Shown here one piece after another: positions 12,371 to 23,216 of a DNA stretch of 64,000 nt (within the stretch, counting starts at the first letter, position 1; every line of letters begins with the position of its first letter). The stretch is from Cerrena zonata (lineage: Eukaryota; Basidiomycota; Agaricomycetes; Polyporales; Cerrenaceae). The DNA lies in assembly GCA_038087015.1 (NCBI GenBank), contig JASBNA010000001.1, forward strand, positions 930,001 to 994,000, read 5' to 3'. The translations under genes and the position numbers were made by a program. The notes below the pieces were generated by a model. The model did not search any database. It saw only the letters and a list, made by a program, of their open reading frames with translations, and was not told the DNA's origin.

Positions 12371-12697
12371 CGACCAATCACGATACGTCATGCCCCTCAT
12401 GATTTTGTTTCGGTTCCCCGGCTACTTGGTTCTTTGGGACAATCCACTGGAAATTTGTAGGATAACGGTTATGGTATTGTATTGTCCGAACGATACACTC
12501 ATGCATTTGTAATATGGCATATATCGCACACTCTGGCTCACTCCTCATCATGTAGATACCTACTCGCAACCAATCTCACCGTGTATCGTTTGTATCGCCC
12601 GTAGCTTGATTCGGCAATGGAGTTGTATCCTTTGTTCCTTCCTTCCTTTCCTCCTGGATATGTGACATGCGACATGGTCAATGTTTGTTACTGTGAA

Positions 12698-13669
12698 CTA
12701 GGTGAAGTAAAGGGTACACACCGTCACCTCCGTCTTCCTTTCTGAATCCATCAATACCTTATGGAATCCTTGCGCATATCGCCGGATCCTCTCATACCCC
12801 CTTCCATCCTCCTTCTTACCAATCGGCAAACCCAATTCGATCTCGACCTCTTGCATGAACGCCGCGATAGTGGCAAGTACTTCACTCATCTCTTGCGCCG
12901 ACCACTGTTGCTCTCTATAGATATTGTAATATCACTTATTACACTGACAGGACCCCCGAATATCAATAGTAAGTACAAACCTGAATTTCCGCTTATCCTG
13001 CAACAATGCTTGAATAAACTCCTTCATCCTCTCATCGCGCGCAACTATTTGTTCCTCGGCAGTAATTTTCATTTTGTCCAGCTCCTTCTTTGCATCGTCT
13101 AGCTCCTTCCTCGTATCCTTCAGCTCCTTCCGGGTCTCCTGCAACTCCTTCCGTGTATCCTTCAGCTCCTTTTGTGTAGCCTGCAATTCCTTCCGTGTAT
13201 TCTCCAACTCTTTCCGCGTAGTCTCCAAGTCCTTCCTTGAATCCTTCCTTACATCGTCCAAGTCCTTCCTTGCATCTTTCAGCTCCTTCCTTGTACCCTC
13301 CAACTCCTGCCTCATGTCCTTCAGCTCCTTCCTCGTGTCCTCCAGCAATCCCAACACCTTGGCGTTTTCCTCCCTCGCATAGCTTGCTTCTGCAAGTACC
13401 GCTTTGATATTTCTTTGCAGCGCTCTATTTGTAGTGTTTAACTCTTCGAATTTTTGAGGTAACAACGATGTTTGTCTATGTTTTCGAAGAGCGAGTGTAG
13501 CTATAACGAGGGCAGCGAGAGCTCCAGAGATGGCGGCATATTGAATGAAGTTGGATGGTTCACGCTTTGGAGGTTCAACGGGTTCGGGTTCGGGCTCAGG
13601 TTTCAGGTCGGGTTTGGCAGGTCGAGAGCCAAATATATTTAGCATGGTGACAATGGAATCTCCCGACAT
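12698..13669 (-). CDS. Single-pass membrane coiled-coil protein with heptad-repeat expansion (copy 1 of tandem pair)
   Basis: Exons 13669-12981 and 12914-12698 give 301 aa. I chose the ATG at 13669, which has a good Kozak context (accaccATG); the frame stays open further upstream, but that part may be 5' UTR. The order is a short cytosolic segment starting MSGDSIVTMLNIF, an acidic Pro-rich stretch, one transmembrane helix near residues 43-63 (AAISGALAALVIATLAL), and then a long coiled coil. The coil consists of about thirteen near-perfect heptads of the type L-K-D-T-R-K-E, with one four-residue skip (SRKD). A conserved end follows, with MSEVLATIAAFMQE and LPIGKKEDGRGYERIRRYAQGF. The neighbour at 14130-14833 is its paralog. 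No known family is recognised; a tethering or scaffold role would be guesswork. Confidence 0.75.
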
Positions 13670-14129
13670 GGTGGTATGTCGGTCAAGAGGTGGTGTATGG
13701 GTAGTGTGGAAGGAGGACGACGCATGTTGGAACTTGAGCCTAGAGTTCGAGGGTGGGAGGAAGACACGAGCTGGAAGCTTATGGAATGGCTTCTGCCTCT
13801 GCGGCAGGGTGCCTACGTATGTGTTATCATCATTTCGATAAAGACACTTACCACAAACGTCCAGTGCCAACAACAACACAAACTCATACAGTAACCACTG
13901 CTACTAAAGGATGGGAATAAATCATATACCAGGGACTTCGAGACGATACATTCATGCATTTGTAATATGGCATATATCGCAACCCTCATCATGTAGAAGC
14001 CTACTCACAACCAATCTCACCTTCTATCATTTGTGTTGCCCGTGGCTTTGTTTGGCAATGGAATTGTATCTTCTTTCTTTTCTACCTGGATATGTGATGT
14101 GCGGCATGGTCAATATCCGTCCCCATAAA

Positions 14130-14833
14130 TTAAGTTAAGTGAAGGCTACACACCGTCTCCGATGTATTTTTCTCTGAGCTCCTAAATACCTGATGGAACC
14201 CTTGTGCATAACGTCGTATTCTTTCATACCCCCTTCCGTCCTCTTTCTTCCCGATCGGTAATCCTAGTTGGATCTCGATCTCTTGCATGAATGCCGCGAT
14301 GGTAGCGAGTACTTCACTCATTTCTTGCGGAGCCCCTAGTTGCTCTCTATAGGTATCAGAGTATCATTCTTAGTGATCACACGACACGAAGTAAGTACAA
14401 ACCTGAATTTCTGCTTCTCTTGCAATAAAGCTCGAATATCCGCTTTCACCATCGCCTCGCTCGCAACCGTTCGAGCATTCTGCTTCTCGGCAGCAACTTT
14501 CATCTCATTCAACTCCTTCCTTGCATTCACCAACAATTCCAACACTTTGGTATGTTCCTCTTTCCTAGTATTCGCTTCTAAAAGTACCGCTTTGAGTTCT
14601 CGTTGTAGCCCGTTGTTGGTAGCATGTATATTCCCAAGTTTGCGATGTAAGGACGATAATCGAATAGCAATATAGGGAAGTGTAGTAAGGGAGATGAGCA
14701 CTCCAGAGATGATAGTATACCGAACATAACTGGGCAGTTCACCATGATGTTTTGGAGGTTCGGGCACTGGTACAGCAGTTCGATTTGAACCGTCGAATAG
14801 ATTCAGCATGTTAGTAATGGAGTCTCCCGCCAT
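14130..14833 (-). CDS. Single-pass membrane coiled-coil protein, short form (copy 2 of tandem pair)
   Basis: Exons 14833-14403 and 14346-14130 give 215 aa. The intron sits at the same place and phase as in copy 1, and the second exons are exactly equal in length (217 nt). The protein begins MAGDSITNMLNLFDGSNR, has a transmembrane helix around residues 38-58 (TIISGVLISLTTLPYIAI), a short coiled coil, and the conserved end LPIGKKEDGRGYERIRRYAQGF. It keeps only about one to two of the heptads that are amplified in copy 1, which explains the 86-residue difference. Both copies look intact, so both may be expressed. The function is unknown. Confidence 0.75.
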
Positions 14834-15411
14834 GATATTAGGATGTGATGTGTGGATAGTATGCAAATAGGACAAAGCATGTTGGAACTTCAACTTAGGG
14901 TTTGAGGGTGGGAGGATGGCACGAGCTCGATGCTTATGGAATAGCTTCAATATCGTTATTTGAGGATAGGTGATTACCAAAAACGCCCAGGAGGCAAACT
15001 AGGGAGGTAATCAAAATTGAGATTCAAAGTACTATTTAGCAAGTGTGATTCAGAGGAGAGCGGATAACTGGTACGGTAGATGTAAAGAGATGAAGACGTG
15101 TAACAGACAGACAAACAAACAGGAAAGAAGTACTAGATACACGAGGTCCGTAATTTGAAGTGCCAACACAAAATACAGTACACTACTAGAAAAGGATGAG
15201 AATAAATCATGTGCCAGGAATCCGAGTCGTGCAAAAATAAATTGGATATTGGAGAGATAGAGATGAGAGGGAGCCATAAACAAGTCGTCGAGAGCAAAAC
15301 AAGCAAAGCAGTTCCAGATATGTTACAATTGAAATATGTGAGAAGAGGATCCAGACGATGAGAACAGAAACGGGGCATTCGAATCGTTGTGAAGGGCCAG
15401 TTGTCTAGGGG
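14834..15411. other. Flank of the tandem duplication and 3' region
   Basis: The part near 14834-15000 matches the 5' leader of copy 1. The rest is A-rich on the plus strand and includes a trace of the duplicated unit near 15195. Hydrophobic open frames on the minus strand at 15050-15378 are T-rich by composition and I do not support them as genes. Confidence 0.45.
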
Positions 15412-18312
15412 CTATCGTAGCCCAAATAGTTTACGCCAGAAACCACGCTTCTTCTTTGGGGGTTCGGGTTGGAGTCTATAAACGGTCGTTAGCGTGCTCT
15501 CTCACAGATGTATGCAGGGAAGAGAAATAATGAGACAACGTACTCGTCTACAAGAACGCGGTATTTGGGATCCAATTGGTCGATGACCAACTGAATATCT
15601 TGCTTCCTCGCACTCCGGATATGCTCAGGAATCGGGACTTTTCTGCGCCAAATTGCCATACTATTCCCACTATGAGAAAGCAGAAAGACAAATACGACAA
15701 CATGAAGCATAGGGTTGTACGCAATGACGGATTCCTGTGAGATGCGGTCTAATGTGAGTTGCAATCTATCGATAGTGACCCAATCAAAAGCCGGTTGACC
15801 ACCTCCGACGCGGAGGTCTGCATTGGTGAAGAGGGCACCTCGCTGGCCTTCTTGCATGAACTTGTGCAACTAAAAATTACAGATGTGTTAGAACAAAGAT
15901 GTGACGTCGCAGAATTCGGGACATACACCGAACACAGCCAACTCAGTCGACATAGCCCCAATCCACTGTAACAACGCAGAAACGCGTTCGTCTTTATCCG
16001 GGTTGAACACCCAATGAATTCGTTCCTTGGGAGGTCGACGTCGGCTATACAAAGCTTTAGCAGCAGGCTGAATACTCGCTCCGTTTGCATCAATGATACG
16101 TCTGTCATGTGCTGGTGGTATTACGGTGGGGAGTGTGGGGGCAGCTGGGGTAGGTGGTAGACTCGCTGCAGCTTCTGCAGCAGCCGCTGCCGCCGCCATG
16201 GCGTCGTGCCTCCCGTAGGCGAGGTTCATGGTTTTGGAGAGTTTGGGGTCGTAAGGGAGAGCTTGACCTGGCATGGCGGGTGTATGGCCATGGAGAGATC
16301 CATGGTAGGCTTGAGGTGTTGCCTACGACAAAGAAACGAAGAAATGTCATTATGTTGGAATCGACGGGATGGAAAAAACGAATACCTTAGGTGTTTGTTT
16401 GCCTTTACCTTTATCTTTGTGGTGTGCAGATGTTCCCCATGCGTCGTAGTCATCATGATGTTTCTTGTGTTTCGTATCCTCCCAGCCATCATCGTAATAG
16501 TCGTCGTCCTCGTATTCCCCATCTTGCCAGCCGTCATCCTCGTCCTCGTAGCCTTCCTCCTCTTCCTGAATATCGTCCCATCCACCACCACCGCCCCCTT
16601 TAGATGGCGCTGCCCCCCAACCTCCAGCATCATTTCCGTTAGTTGTCCCAGCCATCTTTGCCTCCTCCCCTCCCCCTCCCCCACCATTTCTACCACCTCC
16701 AGAATACTCGTTACCCCACGCATCACCTCCACCTCCGCCTCCGCTATCCCAAGTTTCCCAGCTACCCGCAGGCTGCATTGTTTGCGCTCTATGTTGACCA
16801 CCAGAATGGCGTTTCTGATGTTTCGAAGACGATGGGTCGCCAGACCAGTTTGCAGTAGCACCCCATGCACCGCCCCGCCCCCTCCGCCTCCGCCTCCGCC
16901 TCCGTGTTGTTCATAAACTGAACGACCTCTCTGATGTCCACCAGGTTGTTTTTGTCCATTCATCATAGGAACTCCCCAGGCTGCAGCGTTTCTCCCGTGA
17001 CCTTGACGAGTGGGATCGGTTAGTAAATTATTCAATGCTTGGGCTCTCTGTCCGGGAGTCATTTCGTGTTGACCTCCCCATGGTCCACCAGCACCGTGAC
17101 CACCACCCGCAGAAGGAACAGAAGTTAATGGAAATACGGGTGCCGGAGGAGCTCGTGGGTCTGTATGAGCAAGAACCTTATATCTGTCAGATTCTTTTCG
17201 CCAGAGCATCCATGCACCCTGAGTATGGTTCATGGGGGCACCGGGGACACCGTGATGGGGAGCGCTACCCTTCATCTGGTGTTTATTAGGGTCCCAATTA
17301 GTAGCAGGTGGACCTGACCAAGTCTGAGTTGCACCGTTTTGCTGCCAGACGTCAGTTGAGTCAGCGAGCTGGGTTCCCCAATCATCGTCCTTACCGCCCG
17401 TATTGTTGGATTTCGTAGGCGGAAACACGGCCCGAGTGGAGGTGATAACTGAAGGATGCGGAATAACAGCAACGGAAGCGTCTGCTGGAGGTGGTGCAGG
17501 AACTGGAGGGGCGGGTGAAGATGTAGGTGGATGAGGAGATTTAACCCTTGCAGCTGGAGTGTTACTGCCTCCAGCTGCTTTTTGAGATTGGATATTTTGA
17601 TCTCCCCATCCGCCTACCACGCCTCCACCTGCCGCACCACTGCCACTATCTCCCCATCCTTGGTCAACTGCGCTAGCCTGTGCACTTGTTGTACCTTGGG
17701 GGCCATCATCCCATGTGCTTCCAGAGCGATCGAAGCCTCCGTTCATATTACCATCCTCTTCCTGAACGGATGAATGAGACCACCTATTCGCCTCTGTTGA
17801 ACCTCGATCTCCATATTGTTGTTGATCCCATTCACCACCGTCATCGCCCCATTGACCATCTGCTGCCATTTCGAGTCACACGAGAGGTAACATGAAATGA
17901 AGAGAACAGTGTAATATAAGCGTAACGTGACGTCGAGAGAAGCAAATAATAACAGTTCAGACGACACGAAGACTGACAAAACAGAGATGGGATGATGTAA
18001 CGAACCTTGTTCGTTGCCCCACTGTGCAGCTTGTTGTGACTCCTTCGGAGGCTTGTAGTGACCACCCGCTTGAGGTGATAGTGCGTTAGACGCGTTAGAC
18101 GGCGACTGGATTGCGATGGTAGGTAAAGTTGCTTCGATCAGTGCACCGCGAGGTAGTTGAGGTGGAGGTATGGGAAGAGGAAGGTCAGAATCTGTATGTA
18201 TATGATTACTGGGGGTAGGTGCTTCGGCCTTACCAGCAGGAGCTGGTCCTGGGACTGGTGCCTTTTTGGGAGGGTTCTGTTTCGCCTTCTTGCTTTGACC
18301 TTTTGGAGGCAT
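15412..18312 (-). CDS. Gly/Pro/Trp-rich protein with conserved C-terminal domain (possibly the CcmS-related family); frame break inside
   Basis: Proposed exons are 18312-18006, 17859-16386 (containing one frame break), 16322-15927, 15869-15544 and 15475-15412, about 850 aa. The order is a basic start (MPPKGQSKKAKQNPPKK), a long disordered region rich in Trp-Gly, Pro and Gly, acidic repeats of E/D/Y around 16500-16570, and a run of alanines. A folded C-terminal domain follows, with RRPPKERIHWVFNPDKDERV, DRLQLTLDRISQESVIAYNP, VFVFLLSHSGNSMAIWRRK and PKYRVLVDE, and a basic tail ends it. This domain resembles what is annotated in other basidiomycetes as 'CcmS related', but I hold that name loosely. 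Upstream of the break the frame reads GGGGGGAVHG; downstream it reads AWGATANWSGDP. The break falls in a GGC/GGA tract at about 16868-16905, where one base would restore it. The gene is divergent from the Stb6-like gene. Confidence 0.7.
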
Positions 18313-18873
18313 TCCAAAATATGAACTTGGGCGTCAAGTTAATTGTGAAGTAGAATGTGGGGTAAGTTAAGAGCGAAAGTCTATTGCATGCAGGAGGTCG
18401 TGCACAGGGTCATTTGAGATGGACAGGCTAGAGAATCTCCGGATATAAGTGGATGATAAGGGAAAGATCCAAGGAGGCACGAGGCGAGTCTTGCCAAAAG
18501 ACATGAATGGGCAAGTATTGAATGATCGTGAGATTCAGTGGGCGCTCCGAAGCAAGAAAACCAAGGACCCTGGCGTTCCCTGCGTAATATTGAACTTGAA
18601 GCAAGACGTTGATTGAGTTCTGATGATGTGTCCTAGGGTATGTTGATGGCTCAAGGCGATCTGTTAGCAATGAACCGACCTAGTCGTGACTCAGGTGCCG
18701 AGTGGTGCGAACGACAGGACCTGCCAAAACTGGACTGATGATGATCTCCCGGGGACGACCGAGGTAATTCACCGGAGGATTGGCGCATCACTTGCAAGCG
18801 GGGAAGGCAGAGAGGCCCAGTGAGGAAAGAACACTGTCCGAGTCTTCCGCCAATTATCATACTCCTCGCCGAA
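18313..18873. promoter_or_regulatory. Shared upstream region of two divergent genes
   Basis: These 560 bases separate the start codons of the Gly-rich gene (-) and the Stb6-like gene (+). The region must hold both promoters and leaders. I see no clear TATA box and no convincing open frame. Confidence 0.4.
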
Positions 18874-21800
18874 ATGACCTCGCATCCACCTCAACGTCCC
18901 CGGGTCGTCACCTCTTCTGCCTACCTCGCTGTGCCCGCCGACTCTGGGAGGTCGTTGTCCGCTTCTCCTGCCTCTTCGCCAGAAACATCGCCGCTCATCC
19001 CTTCAGCCCCGCCACAGTGGACTATTCCAAATCTGCCTACTATATCACGAGCAAATTCACATGCCAGATCCATCTCTCAGTCCTTAGCAAGTCCCATACC
19101 AACGCCTCCCTACCTAATGTCCCAAGGGTCTGCGTCCAGTATAACTCGGCCTCGGAGGCTGCTCATGCCTACAGTAAGACCGAGCACACGTCACATTCAA
19201 CCACATTTCACTTCATTAAAGACACCAGTGTCTGCTAAGGCATCACCTGCTAGACTTGGTCGCTCAAGAGCAGGATCTTTAGCCACTGGAGTCACAAACA
19301 CACCTGATCTTAGTCTGCTAGCCCCGCCTACGCCAGTTGATTGGATTGGAGGTGGGTGTCGATTTGAAGTAGTTGAGGATCAGCTAGAACTCGAAGGCTA
19401 TCAAATATACGCTGTCGAGAAATGGTATGTTCCTTGTTCGAGATGTTATCCCTACGTTCCTCATATGGCCTATTGCAAGGGTTGCAGAGCGGAGACGTCC
19501 TGTCACAGTCTTGACAGTTTACACTGGAAATCCTAAGCATAGGGTAATCATTGACGTCTTAACATACCTTTGATCTACTGACTTTATGTACAGATTATTG
19601 TCACGGTTCTTTCCCCGTCCTCGACGCTCTTGCCTGCGGAACAAATGGCAGAATGGGATAAAGCGATTTATCAGTTGCGTCGAGACGGTGCGAAACCTAG
19701 AGAAGTATGAGCATTCCCTTTCGAACGACTTGATATCATATTTATTTTGCAATAGACAGACAAGGGAACAGTTATGATCACCTCGTTAGCCAATTTCCGC
19801 TCCGACTACACTATCGTTCACATTCCACGAGGGAATTTTCTCGATATCAGAGAACAACTCTACGCTAACATCGATGTTCTACGAATGGGATGTAGCGGAA
19901 GAAGTGCTCTTACATTAGAAGAACCGAGGTGAATCACAATGATCTACAACTTTGACTAATTCCTAATATCTTGAGACACGTAGTGACACCACGAAAGATC
20001 GTTTCATCTCTGCCTATCATTTTCCAGAGAAGACACTTACACGAGGACAACAACTATTCAACCCGACTGTCCTGGAACTTGTGAAGATTATTCAGGCATC
20101 CCTCGCTATATGTGGTATGTTCGACCTGGCCCCGGATGAAAGAAACGGTCTCCTGTGTGATGTTACTTGTGAAGGAATACAGCGGTGGATTGCTGAGATT
20201 GGAGAGCCGTGTATGGAAGTTGAGGTAATGTCGTTTCACAATAATCCAACATCCCATAGAGACTGACGAACGAATTCTTTTAGCCAACCGAGAGGGTAGC
20301 AGATCCATCAGTCGTAGCTGCTCTGTTAAGCATGGTTCTGGCTACGCGTAATAAGCTCCATGCTCTGGGATATGTATGTATCACTTCATCTACACGGGTA
20401 CCAACACTCATCTTCTCACTCTATCTAGGCCGTCCCAAAAGATCCTTTCATCGATCCTCATGGTTTCATCAAATCGTTAGCAGCATTCCAAAGTTCAAGC
20501 AAACCTCATAACCACGACCACAAACATTCACTGTCCCTGTCTCATAATTCATATAGCTTAACCCACCCATCATCTTCTACACTCCCCTCAGGCGCTAACA
20601 CACCGTCCGGAAGTTTTGCCACCATTCCAACCCTCACGTCTTCCCTTACCTACCTCAACCGTGCCCTCATTCGAGCTATCCAAGTTTCCTTTGACAAATT
20701 CAAACAATCCGAATCGTACAAAGTTCACAAAGTCCTGATTAATAAACTCGATGATCTCGCCACGGACTTGCGTACCAACCCCGAAGCTCATAGTCGAAGT
20801 GGTGGTTGGGGAGGATTATGGAGTAATGTCTATAATAACCCAACCACAGACCTAGATGCACTCGTTCGGGTCGTTTTCCTAAGTGGGAACTCGAAAGAGA
20901 GTGCTAGTAGTTTGAGGTATCTATGGACAGGGAGACCGGAAGAGTTGATGAGGAAACGCAAAGAGAAGGAGCTCTCGAATGATAACGAGGAGAGGGGGAT
21001 CGAGGCTAAAGCGGAGAAAGAAGCCAAAGACAGAGAGAAGAGCCACGAGAAGGAGAGAGAGAGGGAGAAGGCTTCCGAAGATGAAGGAGAGCTTATTGGT
21101 GGTAAACCTTGGTCTGGCCGTGTACAGCGGAAGATTGAATCTTGGGCTGCGTGAGTCTCCATTCCTCCTTGGTCGCTTTGGTAGCCTCCCATCTCACTAA
21201 TCCTGCGTCTGTCTATCATCTTATCACTACTATTTCATAGACTTGGGCGTTCGAAGAAACTGAGTACCGATCTCGGGTCCAAGGGCAAACCGCTCTTGGG
21301 ACTTCTAGAATCACCAACTAGGGGTAATGCTGCTGGTCAAAGCACAGTACCAAGGGTAATAGTTTCTCGGTGAGTCTAGTTGCTTCCCGATCATAACCGC
21401 CCGTTGTTTAGATCGTCGTCATACTGCGTGTTGATCCACTGACATCTGCGCATCCTCCCTCTTATTTAGAGATCCTGTGGACGAAGAAGACCTAGAAGTC
21501 CTTAGCAGTGGTCAGGTTTCTCCTGTCTGTGAGTCCCCCATTCCCTTCATATATCGCCCGTTCTCGTAAATTGACTGAATGCACTGTTCATCTGACCACA
21601 CCGTCGTCTGCTGCTCCACAACATTGACTTGACATTTCACACCCGATTCGTATCCGAAATTAAGCTGATTCTCAAGTCCGCCACCCGATTAGTCTCGGAG
21701 CCATCCAGCTAGCTGCCCATTCCACCTCTGAGATTTCTTCAGACTATGATCGCCGTGTCTCAGAATTCAACCATAAACGACACCCTATGAAACCACAATA

Positions 21801-22818
21801 TCAAACTCGGGTCATCAGTTGGTCGGATCCTGTCACTGCGAGGGATATCATTGACGAACCTGGCGATAAGAAACGAGGTCCGAGTCCGTTGAGCAAGAAT
21901 ACTATGGATGGGATGGAGGTTTCTAGTATGCTTGCGTATGCGGAGGACAGTACGGAAGATCTGAGGAGGGCGAAGTTTTTGAGAGGAAGGAGAAGTTTCG
22001 ATGATGCAGACAAGCTGAAGGGAACAAGGATATTGCCTGTGGAACATATGCGGACCGATGTGGACCTTTGTGGACAACTGCTGGTCATGTATCGACGGGA
22101 ACAACATCTTGCCAATGTGTTGATGTGCATACAGGCACTCACTCAGACGCTATCGAATTCGAATGCGGCGTTGCGGAGTGATTACGAGGAACATCAACAT
22201 GGGCTTGCGGAAGTTGATGCTCGGGCTGCGATTCTGCTTCAGATCGAGGCGTTGCGCACGAAGGCGGATGCGATGACCCAGGAGACTAACGCGTTGGCAT
22301 ACGAATCCGCCCAGTTCAGAGTAGACGATCTATACCAAACGGCCTCTCAACCTCGAATCAAAGTCCTCGAACTCCGCGAGAAAGTCTTTGGTACAGGTCG
22401 GAGACTACGTCAAGGTGTCCATGGAGCCCACGGTCAATTTAATCGTGTCCAATGGACGATAGACGGGGAAGAGAGGCTGGTAGATATGTGGGGCCGAACA
22501 GAGAGCGAAGCGGAGGAGGAACTCGAACTTCCTGGTGCACATGTACTCGTCCAGGAAGATGACGAACCGGAGGTGGTTGAACATCCGTCGTTGAGGCCGA
22601 CTTGGGTGTTGAGTATCTTTAATTATTTGGGGGGCAAGTGGGGGTCGTTGGGGAAGGATCATAAGCCGAATGGAAACACGAAGAGTCCTACGTCGGGTCC
22701 TTCATCTCCGCAGGTTGCTGGTGAAGGCGCGACGAGTCAGAAGTCGGATCAGGCTTTGAGCTCGTCGGTGGAATTGGTGGATGCACGTTCGGCTTTTTCG
22801 AGACATTATACCGATTAA
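18874..22818 (+). CDS. Stb6-like protein (Stb2/Stb6 N-terminal domain), 1097 aa
   Basis: Ten exons are proposed: 18874-19424, 19480-19543, 19594-19704, 19756-19928, 19984-20224, 20284-20373, 20429-21150, 21241-21369, 21470-21528 and 21665-22818. Every junction keeps phase. After a Ser/Pro-rich start comes the conserved N-terminal block: RFEVVEDQLELEGYQIYAVE, RRRPVTVLTVYTGNPKHR, EWDKAIYQLRRDGAKPRE, FRSDYTIVHIPRGNFL and LRMGCSGRSALTLEEPSDTT. These are hallmarks of the fungal Stb6-like family; yeast Stb2 and Stb6 were found as Sin3-binding proteins. The middle has a highly charged Lys/Glu stretch (about 20940-21090). The C-terminal exon is helical, with a coiled-coil-like part, and ends in a Ser/Pro-rich tail. 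The biochemical role in filamentous fungi is not established. The start at 18874 is preferred over 18820, which lies in the leader. Confidence 0.85.
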
Positions 22819-23065
22819 CTTTATACCCCCTTATTCTTTTCGTTTGTTCGTTCATCGTTTTCACTTTGCCTCATCCTTCATCTTTCATACCTTGCTTAGG
22901 GTTTCGGGGTATCATATGCACAGACTAATTTGAACGGATGTAATATGGACAACAGGACACTAGACAAGATGTACATATAGATGCAATTAAATTATTCCGT
23001 AGCTCCTCCTCCGATAACAATAATTGCACAGTCTGTACAGTAGCTCTTCCTGACTGGGACCAATA

Positions 23066-23185
23066 GGGGTGTTCAGGACAGTCCTGAACACAATTTCTGA
23101 ACACCGCTATGGGATGATATGTGAGCATGTTCAGAAACTATGTTCAGCCATGTTCAGCACCATGTTCACCATATCTGAACTCCCC
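23066..23185. mobile_element. MITE-like element, 120 bp, TA target-site duplication
   Basis: The element starts GGGGTGTTCAG and ends CTGAACTCCCC, giving terminal inverted repeats with ten of eleven positions matching. A TA dinucleotide flanks each side (23064-23065 and 23186-23187). Just inside the left end is a perfect palindrome, GTGTTCAGGAC-A-GTCCTGAACAC (23069-23091). The right half holds several tandem-like ATGTTCAG units. There is no coding capacity. The TA duplication suggests mobilisation by a Tc1/mariner-type transposase, which is inference. It lies between two convergent genes, in a harmless site. Confidence 0.7.
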
Positions 23186-23216
23186 TAATGATATGCCAAT
23201 GGGGTCTGATGCTGCT

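Larger units (their letters stand above)
12430..15240 (-). repeat. Tandem duplication containing two coiled-coil genes
   Basis: Two copies of a roughly 1.2-1.45 kb unit stand head to tail. Homology covers the coding parts, the intron position, the 5' leaders, and the 3' flanks (GCATTTGTAATATGGCATAT at about 12505 and about 13957). A trace of the unit's far end (GGATGAGAATAAATCATG-like) recurs near 15195, matching about 13908. The copies differ mainly by heptad repeats present in only one of the genes. Confidence 0.8.

Noticed and set aside
13074..13382. Plus-strand open frame with Ser/Phe repeats, or a CRISPR-like direct repeat array
   Set aside because: It is the antisense shadow of the heptad coiled coil. 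The 21-bp periodicity comes from protein heptads, there are no spacers, and the genome is eukaryotic.
15050..15378. Two hydrophobic minus-strand open frames resembling small membrane proteins
   Set aside because: They overlap each other in different frames in T-rich DNA at the flank of the tandem duplication and have no supporting features.
16206..16916. 236-codon plus-strand open frame, rich in Val, Ser, Pro and Cys
   Set aside because: It is antisense to the Gly-rich gene, with low-complexity composition and no domain.
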